Assembly (NCBI GenBank): GCA_003550305.1
Contig: QKYT01000087.1
Span: 252,087 to 282,974, forward strand
Length of the DNA stretch: 30,888 nt
Direction of reading: 5' to 3'
Source of the DNA: Glomus cerebriforme
Lineage: Eukaryota > Glomeromycota > Glomeromycetes > Glomerales > Glomeraceae
Shown here in pieces: positions 21,676 to 30,888 of this stretch. Below the pieces are notes generated by a model that was not told where the DNA came from, did not search any database, and saw only the letters and a list, made by a program, of their open reading frames with translations. The first letter of the stretch is position 1. The number at the start of each line of letters is the position of its first letter. The position numbers were made by a program, and so were the translations under genes.

Positions 21676-22221
21676 CCTTTTTTTTTAAAAAAAGGTTATT
21701 TTTTTAAAAAAAAACCCCTTTCCTCCGACCCTTTCCTTCCTTGTAAAAAACACAGGTCAAATGATGAAGAATCGGTGTATTAAGAGCCAGTTAATTTTAA
21801 AAAATAAAACTATTTAGGATTCCCAAGTTACTAAAATAATATTTACCCATTATACTCACACGGGTATAATAAATCAATAAAAAAATTGTATCTTGTGTAT
21901 CTTTAAAATATTTAACACTTTTAAACTGTCTCTTAATGAGTCAATGATTGAAGAAACAAAAAGCGTTTTATTTATTCAATAACTAGCAAATATAATTACA
22001 AATCTATGAAATTAAAATCTTAAGGTCATGTTTAAAAACATTTTGATTATCAAACAAAAAAAAAATAATATAAATAAAATAAAAAAGTATAAATAAAAAT
22101 AGAATAAAATAAATAGAAAAACACGCTCAAATATCAAAATTAATTTCTTGGGTAAATTATTCTAAATCTTTTTAAAATTAAGATTATAAAAAATATAAAT
22201 TTACTTACTTTTATCGTTATA
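21676..22221. other. Intergenic region between pseudogene and kinase
   Basis: It starts with two stacked T/A near-palindromes (21674-21716). The rest is AT-rich with no coding frame. It is the 3' flank of the minus-strand kinase. Confidence 0.5.
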
Positions 22222-23942
22222 TTATTTCAAATTCATATCAATATCCAATTCAAATTCTTTTGTAACATAATCTAAATAAAAAAAATAAATTAATGTGTAT
22301 AATTAATGATTATTTTTTAAAAACAAAATATTTACCATTATTTTCATTTTCATTTTCGATTATTTTAACCTTCTTGATAATTTTGGCTGAGAATATTTTT
22401 TTAATTCAATAAGTGTTGATTTATTAATTCATTCTTTTTATATATAAAAATTTTGATTTTTATCATACCTTCATTAAAACTATTTTCAATTTGATTATCT
22501 TCAAACTTTCTTTTATCTATATAAATAAGTTTTAAAATTATATTTTTGTATTATAACATTAATATAATAAAATAAATTATTTACCAACTTCTGAAAATAT
22601 AGATTGGCTTATTAAACTTCTTGTAGACAATGTAGACATTGCAGATCGAATCATACCACTTAAAGGTCTGCTTTTGTAGATGGCNCCTGGATTATTTGTT
22701 GTTACAGGTCCAATATCTGATGATGGTATAATTTCAGTATTTTTACTCGACATTCTATAAAATTTATTAAATGCAACAGTAGCTGTTGGTCTTTTCTCTG
22801 GATCAGAATGCCAACATTCTTTCATTAAATCAATATAACCTTCAGGTGCATTTGTGACAATTGGTGGGCGTAAACCATCACATATTTCAATTATAAGATT
22901 TGTATCATGATTTCTATCCCAAAAAGGTCTTCTACCTGTCATAAACTCCCACATAATCATTCCAAAACTATATATATCTGAAGCTTTAGTATATTTTTGT
23001 CCTTTAAAAATTTCTGGAGCCATATAAGGAATAATACCATAATTCTCATTATCATCTGTAGTTTCAGTTGCAGATTTACTTATTCCAAGATCACCTATTA
23101 CTGTACGATCACCAAAAAAGATATTTCCACTATGAAAATCTCTATGAATAATATCTACTTTATGTATATTATTAAGTCCAATTATTATATTTCTTAAACA
23201 ACGTAACTTTGTATACCAACTAATACTATAAAAATCATTAGTGGTCATATAATTTATCAAATCACCCGATTTATAGTATGGCATGATGATCAAAATCTCT
23301 TGAGTAGTAGGATCTTGAGTAATTCCATAATATTTACTAATGTAACTAATTGTACTAATATGTTCATATTTCATCAAAGAAAATTCATAAAATATCTTGA
23401 GCTAAAATAAAAAAAAAAAAGTTTATTATTGATTATTTATTATTAAAATTGTTAATAAGAATATTTACCTCATTCAACTCTTTTGATGTGATGTTTTTAG
23501 AATTGTTAAGCTTCTTGAGAACAACACTTTTATTATATTTATATCGAGAATAATTTTGGTTTGATTTATTCCAACCGCGAATTGGACCATTAATCCAGAT
23601 AGCTTTATAAATTTTACTAAATCCTCCTTCAGCAATAAATTTTATGTCTTTGAATTGGTCATAAGGGACAAACTCCATTTTCCCAGTAAATTTATCACTA
23701 TTCCATAATGTATCTCTGATAAAATCATCAATAACTTTGTTTCCACTTGGTTTGAATATTGATTTTGCTTTATAACAATTTATGCAAACCTGATGACTTT
23801 TATCATAAAGTTTTCTTTTTTTATTACATTCACTACATAATTCACGTTTTGATTTAACCGTGATTTGTTTTGGCTGACTTAAAGATGTGTCAGTTGAAAG
23901 TAAAAAGTCAATTTTGTGTTTATGATTAATTAATTGCTCCAT
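22222..23942 (-). CDS. TKL-type protein kinase with N-terminal CxxC/CxxC finger, 479 aa
   Basis: Five minus-strand exons: 23942-23469, 23401-22585, 22516-22469, 22386-22336, 22271-22222. The junctions keep frame and the introns are 64-82 bp. Residues 36-56 hold CSEC ... CINC (Cys36, 39, 53, 56), a probable small zinc finger. The motif FVPYDQFKDIKFIAEGGFSK leads into the kinase domain (about 95-395): Lys143 (VVLKKL), Glu155, HRDFHSGN (Asp246, Asn251), DLG in place of DFG (Asp262), APE at 286-288. All catalytic residues are present. The C-terminus is Ser-rich, then basic and acidic (DKRKFED, AKIIKKVKI, ENENEN) from three tiny exons and may carry a nuclear localisation signal. This layout resembles the large kinase family of Glomeromycotina. 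It lies between the two copies of the BTB-TLDc duplication. An N at 22684 leaves one residue undefined. Confidence 0.9.
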
Positions 23943-25189
23943 ATCGATTAAACTTTTAAAAAAAACTTTAAATTCTTTCGTTAAGAAAACTGTCTAATAT
24001 ATACTTTTTTTGTAATAAATTTATTTACGAAAAAAAATTTTTTTTATCCGAACTCAGAAAATTCCACCTTTAATTTCTAACAGGAATTTCTAAATATTCT
24101 TTTAAGAAAAACTTATCTAATTAAAAAATTTCTGTATACATGATGATAAGAAATTCTCAAAAGAATTTCTAAAATAATTATAGAAAATTTATATGCTTAA
24201 GGCGCAATTAAATCCGAACCTTACTATAATTGGAATGTAAAAATAAAATAAGAATTGGAAGGAAAAAAAATAACCTTAGTTATTATAATCAAAAGTTTTT
24301 TAACATATTTTTCTTTTAGGAAATGATAAAATTTTAAAAGCAATGCAAATTGCAAATAACGGATATAAAATTATTAAATGTAATTATTAAATTTTTTTCT
24401 AAAAAAAATTATTTTGAAAAAAAAAGAATTTTGAGATAAAAAAAAAAAAAAAATAATAAATAAATAAAAAATAAAGCGATATATTAAGCAAAGATTTGAA
24501 AATGATTTATTTGACAATATTTGAAAGCCAGAGTTTCCATGTAATTTTACTATTTTTAAATACAAAAATTCTAAACAATATGGGATATTCTCAATATACA
24601 GTAATTAGTATACAGTATACTATTATATACCGCTTTATTTTTTCTTACTATTGTTAATATTTATAGACATAAATTATTGGGTTTAGATATGATGATTTCT
24701 TATTTATTTGTTCATTTAATTTTTTTAACATTACACAGGTTGACCACAGTATATAGAAAATCAAGAAAATCTATATAGAACATGATGAAATTCTTTATTC
24801 ATCGTGATTCATAACATGAATTTTATATTCTTTCAGGACACAAAACGAACTGCTATTTATACATCTAAAAATTTCTAAAAAAAATTATTTGATCGCTTTG
24901 ATCGCTGAAATGACATTAAATTTCTAGAAACTATTTTAATTAAACATAATGAGTTATAGTTTATTTATACCGTTAAAATAGAAGTGCAGAGATTTGAATT
25001 TTTATTTTTTTTTAGCGTCACGACAGTTGCGTCAATTGTCACATAACGTCATAATGACTTATTTCTAGATTTTAACTTAATATTTTTAGTTACATCATAC
25101 GTCAAAACTGTGTGTGTAGTTACGTTAATAACGTTTCGGCACCTCCAATGTGAATCACTGAAAAAAGTTTCTATAGTTCGTTAATAACT
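23943..25189. other. Intergenic region upstream of the minus-strand kinase
   Basis: AT-rich. 24320-24391 could be a short terminal exon relic (TTTTAG acceptor, then NDKILKAMQIANNGYKIIK and TAA), but nothing upstream joins to it. TATACAGTATACTA with a second TACAGTA lies at about 24596-24622. 25017-25060 is copy 2 of the GTCACGACAGTTGC repeat. Confidence 0.45.
25017..25060 (+). repeat. Dispersed repeat, copy 2 (GTCACGACAGTTGC family)
   Basis: GTCACGACAGTTGCGTCAAT, then TGTCACATAACGTCATAATG and ACTT; see copy 1 at 5953-5997. Confidence 0.6.
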
Positions 25190-26472
25190 CATGATTTTCT
25201 CCTAGTATTCAAACTGAGTCAAAATCCGTAACACAAATTTATTTATTTTTGTACCAATCCGTTGATTTTAAGTACAACAACATGCAAATAAATTTAATAA
25301 ATTAAGAGCTTTTGTTGAGCTTTCCCCAAGAGATTTTGATAATTTATTTTCTTTAGGCTTTTGTTGAGTTATGGATCAAAGTACCACGTCCTGCGTCAAA
25401 TTCAAGAATTTTCAATTTTTACCAAATGAAGTATAAAACATCATTCAAACAAGACAATTTGGAAAGGTAATTTAATCAATCTGTTTCTATCAAAACAAAG
25501 TTTACAGTTTATTAATTCCTTTGAAAATGAATACTACTTTGTTATTCGAACATATTAACTAACATTTCATAGCTCATAATTTTGTGGGATTAGTTTTATA
25601 GGAAAATCTAAATGAACATGAATCTTTATCGAAATTTTAACAAGTTACAAGTAAAATTATTTCAAGTTTTTTTTTATCTTTGCATTATATATAAGGATTT
25701 CAAAGTAAAAAATAATTGGTCTTATAAATATAAAGATGCACAAGAAATTAAAGAAAATAGATATAAATTAATCATGAAAGAAAAATTTTTAATAAATATA
25801 ATTTTTTATAAATTTTTTTTTCAGTATTAGGCGAAATGATTATTAATATAATTCACAAAATGGGCATAAATTTCTGTTTCCAAATAATTTAAAAATTCAT
25901 AATATTCTTTATAGAAGATTAGATGATTAATAACCCATCTATTTTTATAAAGGGCGTCTTCACAAATCACAAAAACTCAAAAACTTTGATTGAGATCAGT
26001 TAATCTGTTTCGCAAATAAATTTTCAATCTTTATATACATTTTATTAAAAGAATAAAAAATGCAAGTAATTATACTTTATATTTTTGTCAAATTATAAAA
26101 ATACAACTCTTAAAATTGTCTTTTTTATTTCTATAAAAATACAAATTCCTTTCTTTACTTTCTTAAATAAAAAAAATGGAACTACTGAAAAAGAGGTATA
26201 AATGCGGAGTTGTTTCAATGTAAAAATTATAATAATGATTAATGATAGATCATATATACTGTATGTTACGAAGACACCTGTCCTGTAAACTCATGTGATG
26301 AAAATATTCTAAAATATAGCTCTTAATTTTAAGATTACACCATTTTGAACATTGTGTAAATATACATATTTTGTATCATAAAACTATATTTTCAAACTAA
26401 ATCATTTAAAAAATAGACATCTTTTTGTTTTAATAAACCCTAATGATATTCATCTACTTATAATAACATAAT
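25190..26472 (+). repeat. Segmental duplication, copy B (3' flank of the BTB-TLDc gene)
   Basis: This aligns in direct orientation with 20160-21269 over a chain of shared words. Relative to copy A it has several insertions, the largest around 25560-25820 between GAAAATGAATACTA and GCGAAATGATT-like sequence. The 72-codon plus-strand ORF at 25612-25830 falls in that extra segment and is I/K/F/Y-rich, so I do not call it a gene. Confidence 0.7.
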
Positions 26473-27979
26473 TTATCTTTTTATAATTTGAAACACCTCA
26501 TAATCTTCTATAGAAAATTCACTATCAATATTACGTATCCTTTTTTCATAGTGATTTTGTTCACATGCACTATAGTCATAATCTGCAAATTCATTTGATG
26601 AATATATTCTAAGATCTCGACTAAAACATGGACCAACTCTATTATGAAATCTTACTGCATAATCTGCATTTTTTACATTAGTAATAATTGCATCTTCAAT
26701 ATTCTTATTTTTAAAAGAAAAAATAAAGCTATCCTTAGTTTTACCATATCCATCAGAAGATTCCCATATTAAAGGGTTATAACCGCCAATAATCTCTTCC
26801 ATTCCTTTTACTTTAATAAACGTAACAGTATTAGGCCTGCCATCACACAATGTATGAAATGTTTTAGGGGTAAATCCATCTCGACCTCCTCTTAACAATA
26901 ATTCAAATTTGTATGGTAAATAAGATTCTTTAAAATTATCATCATTAACAACCATCTTATCAATCCATCTAGAAATAGTTGAAATAATACTAGAATCAAC
27001 AATTTTTGAATCAATAATTTCATTGTTTTCATTAATTTTAATTTTTCTAGGACGTAAAATGTTATCAGTTGATACACTTTCAGGATCCAAGTAATAATTT
27101 ACTAAATCTTTATACAGCTGCTGTTCCAAGAGTTTTTTATATGGACGAACTTTTCGTGCGAATTCTTTAGATGATGATAAACAAAAAAACCTAATAAAAG
27201 GTAAACAATTCTGTAAAGTATTTTTCATTTTTTTGAAATCATCATCTGTCCAAGTGTTAGGTTCTGAAACAAGAGTTGGATTATGTGCTAGACCCCATTT
27301 TAATACATGTTCCCAAACTTCAACTTCTTTCATTTGTAAATCATCCTTTTTAATAAGTGAAATTAAAGATTTTTCAGAAAGTAAATTAAAATCCAATGAT
27401 TTAAATATTTTATCAGGATATTGAGCCATTAAATTTGTACAAAATTCTTGAAGTTCCAATAAATTATTAGATTTTGAACTAATTTGTTGAGTTAATCCAA
27501 AATGTTGTTCTATCCACTCCGACCTATTTTCAATTAAATATTTTTGTATATAATTGACTAATTCTTGAAGACAGAGCTCATCTGCAGCAGCTAAAACTTT
27601 AAGAAATTCCAAAATGTCATGTCCATTCAACGAAAGAATACCACCATAAATATACCTATATTTAAAAAAAAACTTAATTAAAATATAAATATAAAATATT
27701 GGATATGTTGTAAATTATAACTTACTCTAAAATAATTTGAAAAATTTCTGGTGATATATTTGGTAATTTAATATGGGCTAAAACATTATCATTATTCTTT
27801 TTATTGGAAGACAAAGATCGTCGTAAATATGGAGAACGGTAACACAGAATATTCATATGAGCACGAAATATTTTTACATTAGGATCCTCTCCAACTTCAA
27901 TTGTAATATCATAATATTCATCATCTTTTAATAATTCAATATAATTTTGACTTAATTTCGAAAAAAATTGAGTAGACAT
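26473..27979 (-). CDS. BTB-BACK-TLDc domain protein, 478 aa
   Basis: Two minus-strand exons, 27979-27726 and 27655-26473, are joined by a 70-bp phase-2 intron (GTAAGT donor, TATAG acceptor) that restores EYIYGG. Residues about 20-125 are a BTB/POZ domain (DDEYYDITIEVG, FRAHMNILCYRSPYLRRSL, LPNISPEIFQIILEYIYGG). Residues about 130-245 are BACK (LISLIKKDDLQMKEVEVWEH, LPFIRFF). Residues about 305-478 are a TLDc domain (LLLRGGRDGFTPKTFH, IIGGYNPLIWESS, FIFSFKN, and the terminal YEVFQI). BTB-BACK proteins usually dimerise and bind Cullin-3 as ubiquitin-ligase adaptors; TLDc domains are linked to oxidative-stress responses and V-ATPase binding in other eukaryotes. The family is hugely expanded in Rhizophagus. 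A deleted copy lies at 21270-21675. The partner is unknown; the gene looks intact. Confidence 0.93.
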
Positions 27980-30309
27980 AATTTTAAGCTAAATAAAAAT
28001 TTGGGCGTAAGTTACTCAATTTAAGGAGGTTAAGTTACACAGTTACACAAGTTACACAGTTACATCCGGTGTACATCCTACCAAAATTAAGGATTTGATT
28101 TTACTAAAGTCAAATTTGAAATTATATAAGTGTACGCTAAAATCTTAAAATGCGAATAAAAGTACAGTATATTGGTTTGACTATAATTTTAGATGGTGAA
28201 TGTACAATTAAACTTACAATGGTTTTTTTATCGATTTATTCAAGAGGCTAACGCCAATCCCCTTGAAAGATATCCACCAATAATATTTTTTTTAAGAATT
28301 CTTTAGATGAAATTATGGAAATTACTATCTGGCCATAATTCATTCAATCAGTTATTTTTTGAATAAAACAAATCTAATCAAGACAAGATCCTGTTCATTC
28401 AATTTTATGTTGTAAAATTTAAAATTACATTATTACCAGGAATTATCATTTAATTTTCTGATTTGACAGTTTTTTGAAAAAAATAAAGTATAATGTTTCA
28501 TGATATTAAATCAACTAAAAATTTCTTTATCTTCTACTTTATATATTTAATATATTATTTTTATTCCTAATAATTCAAATGCTTGGCAAAAAATTAAGTA
28601 TTTATTTTTTTGTTTTCTTTATTATAATGCTTAAATGTATTGTATCATAATGATACATAATTTATGCTGAATTAATTCCAAAATACATAAATTTTCTTCT
28701 TTCTATTCCTTAAAGAATGTTGAATAAAAATATTGTGATCTAACACGTAAAATATTTTGAACATGTGCATATTACTTTTACATTTTCATTTTAACTAACG
28801 TGGATTACGTGGATTATAACTTCATCAGTTTTAATTAATGTTTATATCTACTATTTAAATCTATAGAATTAAACATGTAAGATCATATTTAAAAAATGTT
28901 TGACCATATAAAAAAATGAACAAAATAATAATATAATATTTTGTACAATATATTTATATTTTTTAAGCTTTATTTCTCTCCATAACTGATAATTTTATTT
29001 CTCTTTTTAAAAGCTAAATTTCTCCCTCTTTTACTTCCTTATACTGTATATGAGTATACCTTCCCCATAACAGGCAGGGAAAAACAAGACTTCCTAACTG
29101 GCCGGTTTGGTTTAGACTAAAATTAATATGTGTGATTGTTATAATTTAACTAAAAAAGATAATTATCCAAAGTTACTCTTGTTAGCAAAAAGTCTAATGT
29201 AATGCAAGTAACCTATTGAATACCAAAAATGGAGGTTAAACCCTAAATCCTGCTTTTACTAAAAAGAAAAAGATAATTAAAGACAAATGGAATGGAATAA
29301 AAAAAAGAGTCAGAAGAATTAGAAAGAAAAAATTAGATAAAAGAAATGTATATTTTGGAAATGGTTAATGTTCATTAGAAAGAGCAAAGGATCAAAATCA
29401 ATAGATCAATTTAAAAGTAGAAGTATATGAAGATTAATTATGAATGAAATAGTTAACAAGTTGGCAAAAAGATGATAAAGAAAATAAAAATTAAATAGAA
29501 TAAATTAAAAAAGATAGAATATAACCTATTTTGAAAGAGACAAACAACTTCATAATGCTTTTCATCTTTGATATGTGTATTATTGTGATTATAGTTACAT
29601 ACCACCACCAGATCTATTCATGGAAAAACCTTTTGCCATCTACTACTGCTATTACAGTTATCTCTCAAAAAAATAAATAAATAAGAAACATTACAAAATG
29701 GATTAGTGACAAAAAGAGCAGGAAAGTAGATTTTGAAAAAGACTAATGCTAATAGATTGGAGACTGAAATTATAACAATAAACATTTATAAGTTTATATG
29801 TTATGTCTGAATAATTGTTATTTATCAGCCTAAGATACTACCTTTAAGGCCATATCAAGTAACTGTGAAAGCCAACCCTTTATAAATATACTATTATAAC
29901 ATTTGGCTAACCATTTTTCAGTCAATATTAACAAACAATGCATAATTATGAAAATTGATTATATTGATATAATTATGAAAGAAATTCATTATTGGCTTGT
30001 AAATATATTATCAGTAAATAAACACAAATCTTTTTAGATATTATGCTAAAAATATTTATGAATTAATCAGTCAGAAAAAGATGCATTTGAAAGTGCTATT
30101 ATGGTTTCACTAAATCCAGGCCATCCATTTCAGAAAGTTTGCAAAACAATTTTATATAATTTGTAAATTTATTATTAAGATCTCTAATCCTTTTTAGAAT
30201 AACTGATTAATTCACCCTGTTTGAAATAGTTTTCTATGACTAGTGAAGGTCCTTTAAGTCATTTTATCAAAAAAATATATATTGTGGATAGAATAGTACT
30301 TTTATTTAA
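27980..30309. other. Long AT-rich intergenic region
   Basis: 28031-28068 is a short tandem repeat of about 9 bp (AGTTACACA) just upstream of the BTB-TLDc gene. 29255-29520 is strongly purine-rich on the plus strand; one frame reads lysine/arginine-rich (WNGIKKRVRRIRKKKLDKR) but has several TAA/TAG stops. Around 30010-30165 two frames read coding-like (YYAKNIYELI then NQSEKDAFESAIMVSLNPGH, FQKVCKTILYNL), separated by a frameshift. I see no intact gene. Confidence 0.4.
28031..28068 (+). repeat. AGTTACACA short tandem repeat
   Basis: GTTACACAGTTACACAAGTT followed by ACACAGTTACATCC gives about four units of AGTTACAC(A) within 100 bp of the BTB-TLDc start codon, so it lies in its probable promoter or 5' leader. 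Confidence 0.6.
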
Positions 30310-30596
30310 GGCAATTCAATCTGTTTATTGAGAGTATTCATTAAAATCCAAGCAAGATGTACTAAAAATACAAAAGAATTATTTCTAGAATTTGATTACA
30401 CACTAAATAAAGTTAATAGAATTGGTTTAGAAGGACTGGAGAATGCTATTTTAAAATACATTAAAGAGAATACTGAAAAACTCATTAAAGAAGTTATGTT
30501 TGGTTTGATCTCTTTACTTAGAGACTATTTAGATAAAAATGCAAAAAAGCAAGAAAGATATGCATATACTGTATATGGTGCTATATATGGGTAATA
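30310..30596 (+). CDS. Possible exon or gene fragment, helical, family unknown
   Basis: One frame is open from just after a TAA at 30307-30309 to TAA at 30594-30596, about 95 codons. Its composition is more balanced than the chance ORFs nearby (IGLEGLENAILKYIKENTEK, EVMFGLISLLRDYLDKNAKK), predicted to be helical. It has no ATG near its 5' end; the listed start is a TTG at 30328. An AAG at 30308-30310 could be a splice acceptor, so it may be a terminal exon. Coding-like but frameshifted text at 30010-30165 could be an earlier exon of the same broken gene. No family is recognised. Confidence 0.3.
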
Positions 30597-30759
30597 TACT
30601 TACTGTCTTATAATTTCTTTTAAATCATATAAATCTTATTTTTATTGTTTATATTAGGTAATTGAATTACATTTATCTTGATAAGAATAGAGGTTGAAAC
30701 TGATCCAAAAATCCTTAACTGATTAATAATCAATTAACAAGCTACTGTAACCAAATAAT

Positions 30760-30835
30760 ATTCGGTTAATTAATCAGTTAATTAATCAGTTAATTTGTGA
30801 TAAGGTTAATCGGTTAATTAACTGGTTAATATATA
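30760..30835. repeat. GGTTAATTAATC short repeat
   Basis: GGTTAATTAATCAGTTAATT followed by AATCAGTTAATT, then GGTTAATCGGTTAATTAACT and GGTTAAT, form an imperfect repeat of about 12 bp. The TTAATTAA core is palindromic. Confidence 0.6.
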
Positions 30836-30888
30836 AATTTCACATTTAAAATACACATTTTCGCTTACAAACATATAAATTAATGTTC

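Noticed and set aside
22997..23197. 66-codon plus-strand ORF
   Set aside because: Antisense shadow of the kinase catalytic exon.
24320..24391. Short exon-like frame after TTTTAG
   Set aside because: No upstream exon or donor can be joined to it, so it is noted only under the intergenic entry.
25612..25830. 72-codon plus-strand ORF
   Set aside because: I/K/F/Y-rich, lies in the 3' flank of the BTB-TLDc duplication, and the sister copy has no matching frame.
29257..29420. Lys/Arg-rich frame that faintly recalls transposon proteins
   Set aside because: Repeated TAA/TAG stops and extreme purine bias make chance reading as likely as a relic.

Overview
This window looks like a piece of a filamentous fungal nuclear genome, most likely an arbuscular mycorrhizal fungus (Glomeromycotina, Rhizophagus-like). 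It is very AT-rich and gene-sparse. Its genes have many introns of about 65-150 bp with GTAAGT-type donors. All four intact genes belong to families known to be greatly expanded in these fungi: F-box/LRR proteins, tyrosine-kinase-like (TKL) kinases and BTB-BACK-TLDc proteins. The assignment rests on protein style and architecture, not on a database search.

Layout. 1-8380 has no intact gene. It holds three decayed coding relics (249-581 minus, 855-1200 plus, 3467-4253 minus), a 277-bp foldback MITE with a TTA target duplication (1695-1971), and clusters of a TGACAAATGA-type repeat. 8381-10439 (+) is an F-box/LRR gene of three exons. 10440-14353 is repeat territory: a 44-bp palindrome that is an inverted copy of one at 3076-3114, a dispersed repeat carrying TTAGGG units, and a textbook 571-bp hAT-type MITE with an 8-bp target duplication (13124-13694). 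14354-19340 (+) is a nine-exon gene for a fusion of TKL kinase, degenerate RING/U-box, TPR array and an unknown C-terminal region, about 1,443 aa. 22222-23942 (-) is a second, five-exon TKL kinase with an N-terminal CxxC/CxxC finger. 26473-27979 (-) is a BTB-BACK-TLDc gene. A deleted copy of that locus (pseudogene 21270-21675 plus 3' flank from about 20160) lies on the other side of the kinase, so the kinase is bracketed by a direct segmental duplication. 28000-30888 is mostly AT-rich non-coding DNA with one possible coding fragment (30310-30596).

How the genes may relate: the kinases look like signalling proteins. The F-box, BTB and RING/U-box modules are all typical of ubiquitin-ligase substrate selection. 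No operon-like or obligate joint pathway is visible, and the clustering probably reflects family expansion by local duplication. The most notable material is the kinase-RING-TPR fusion with ambiguous 3' splicing, the two well-delimited MITEs, the BTB-TLDc duplication, the coding relics that decayed mainly through TAA/TAG stops at possible Gln codons, the many symmetrical T(n)A(n) palindromes, and an apparent excess of TACTGTA/TACAGTA.
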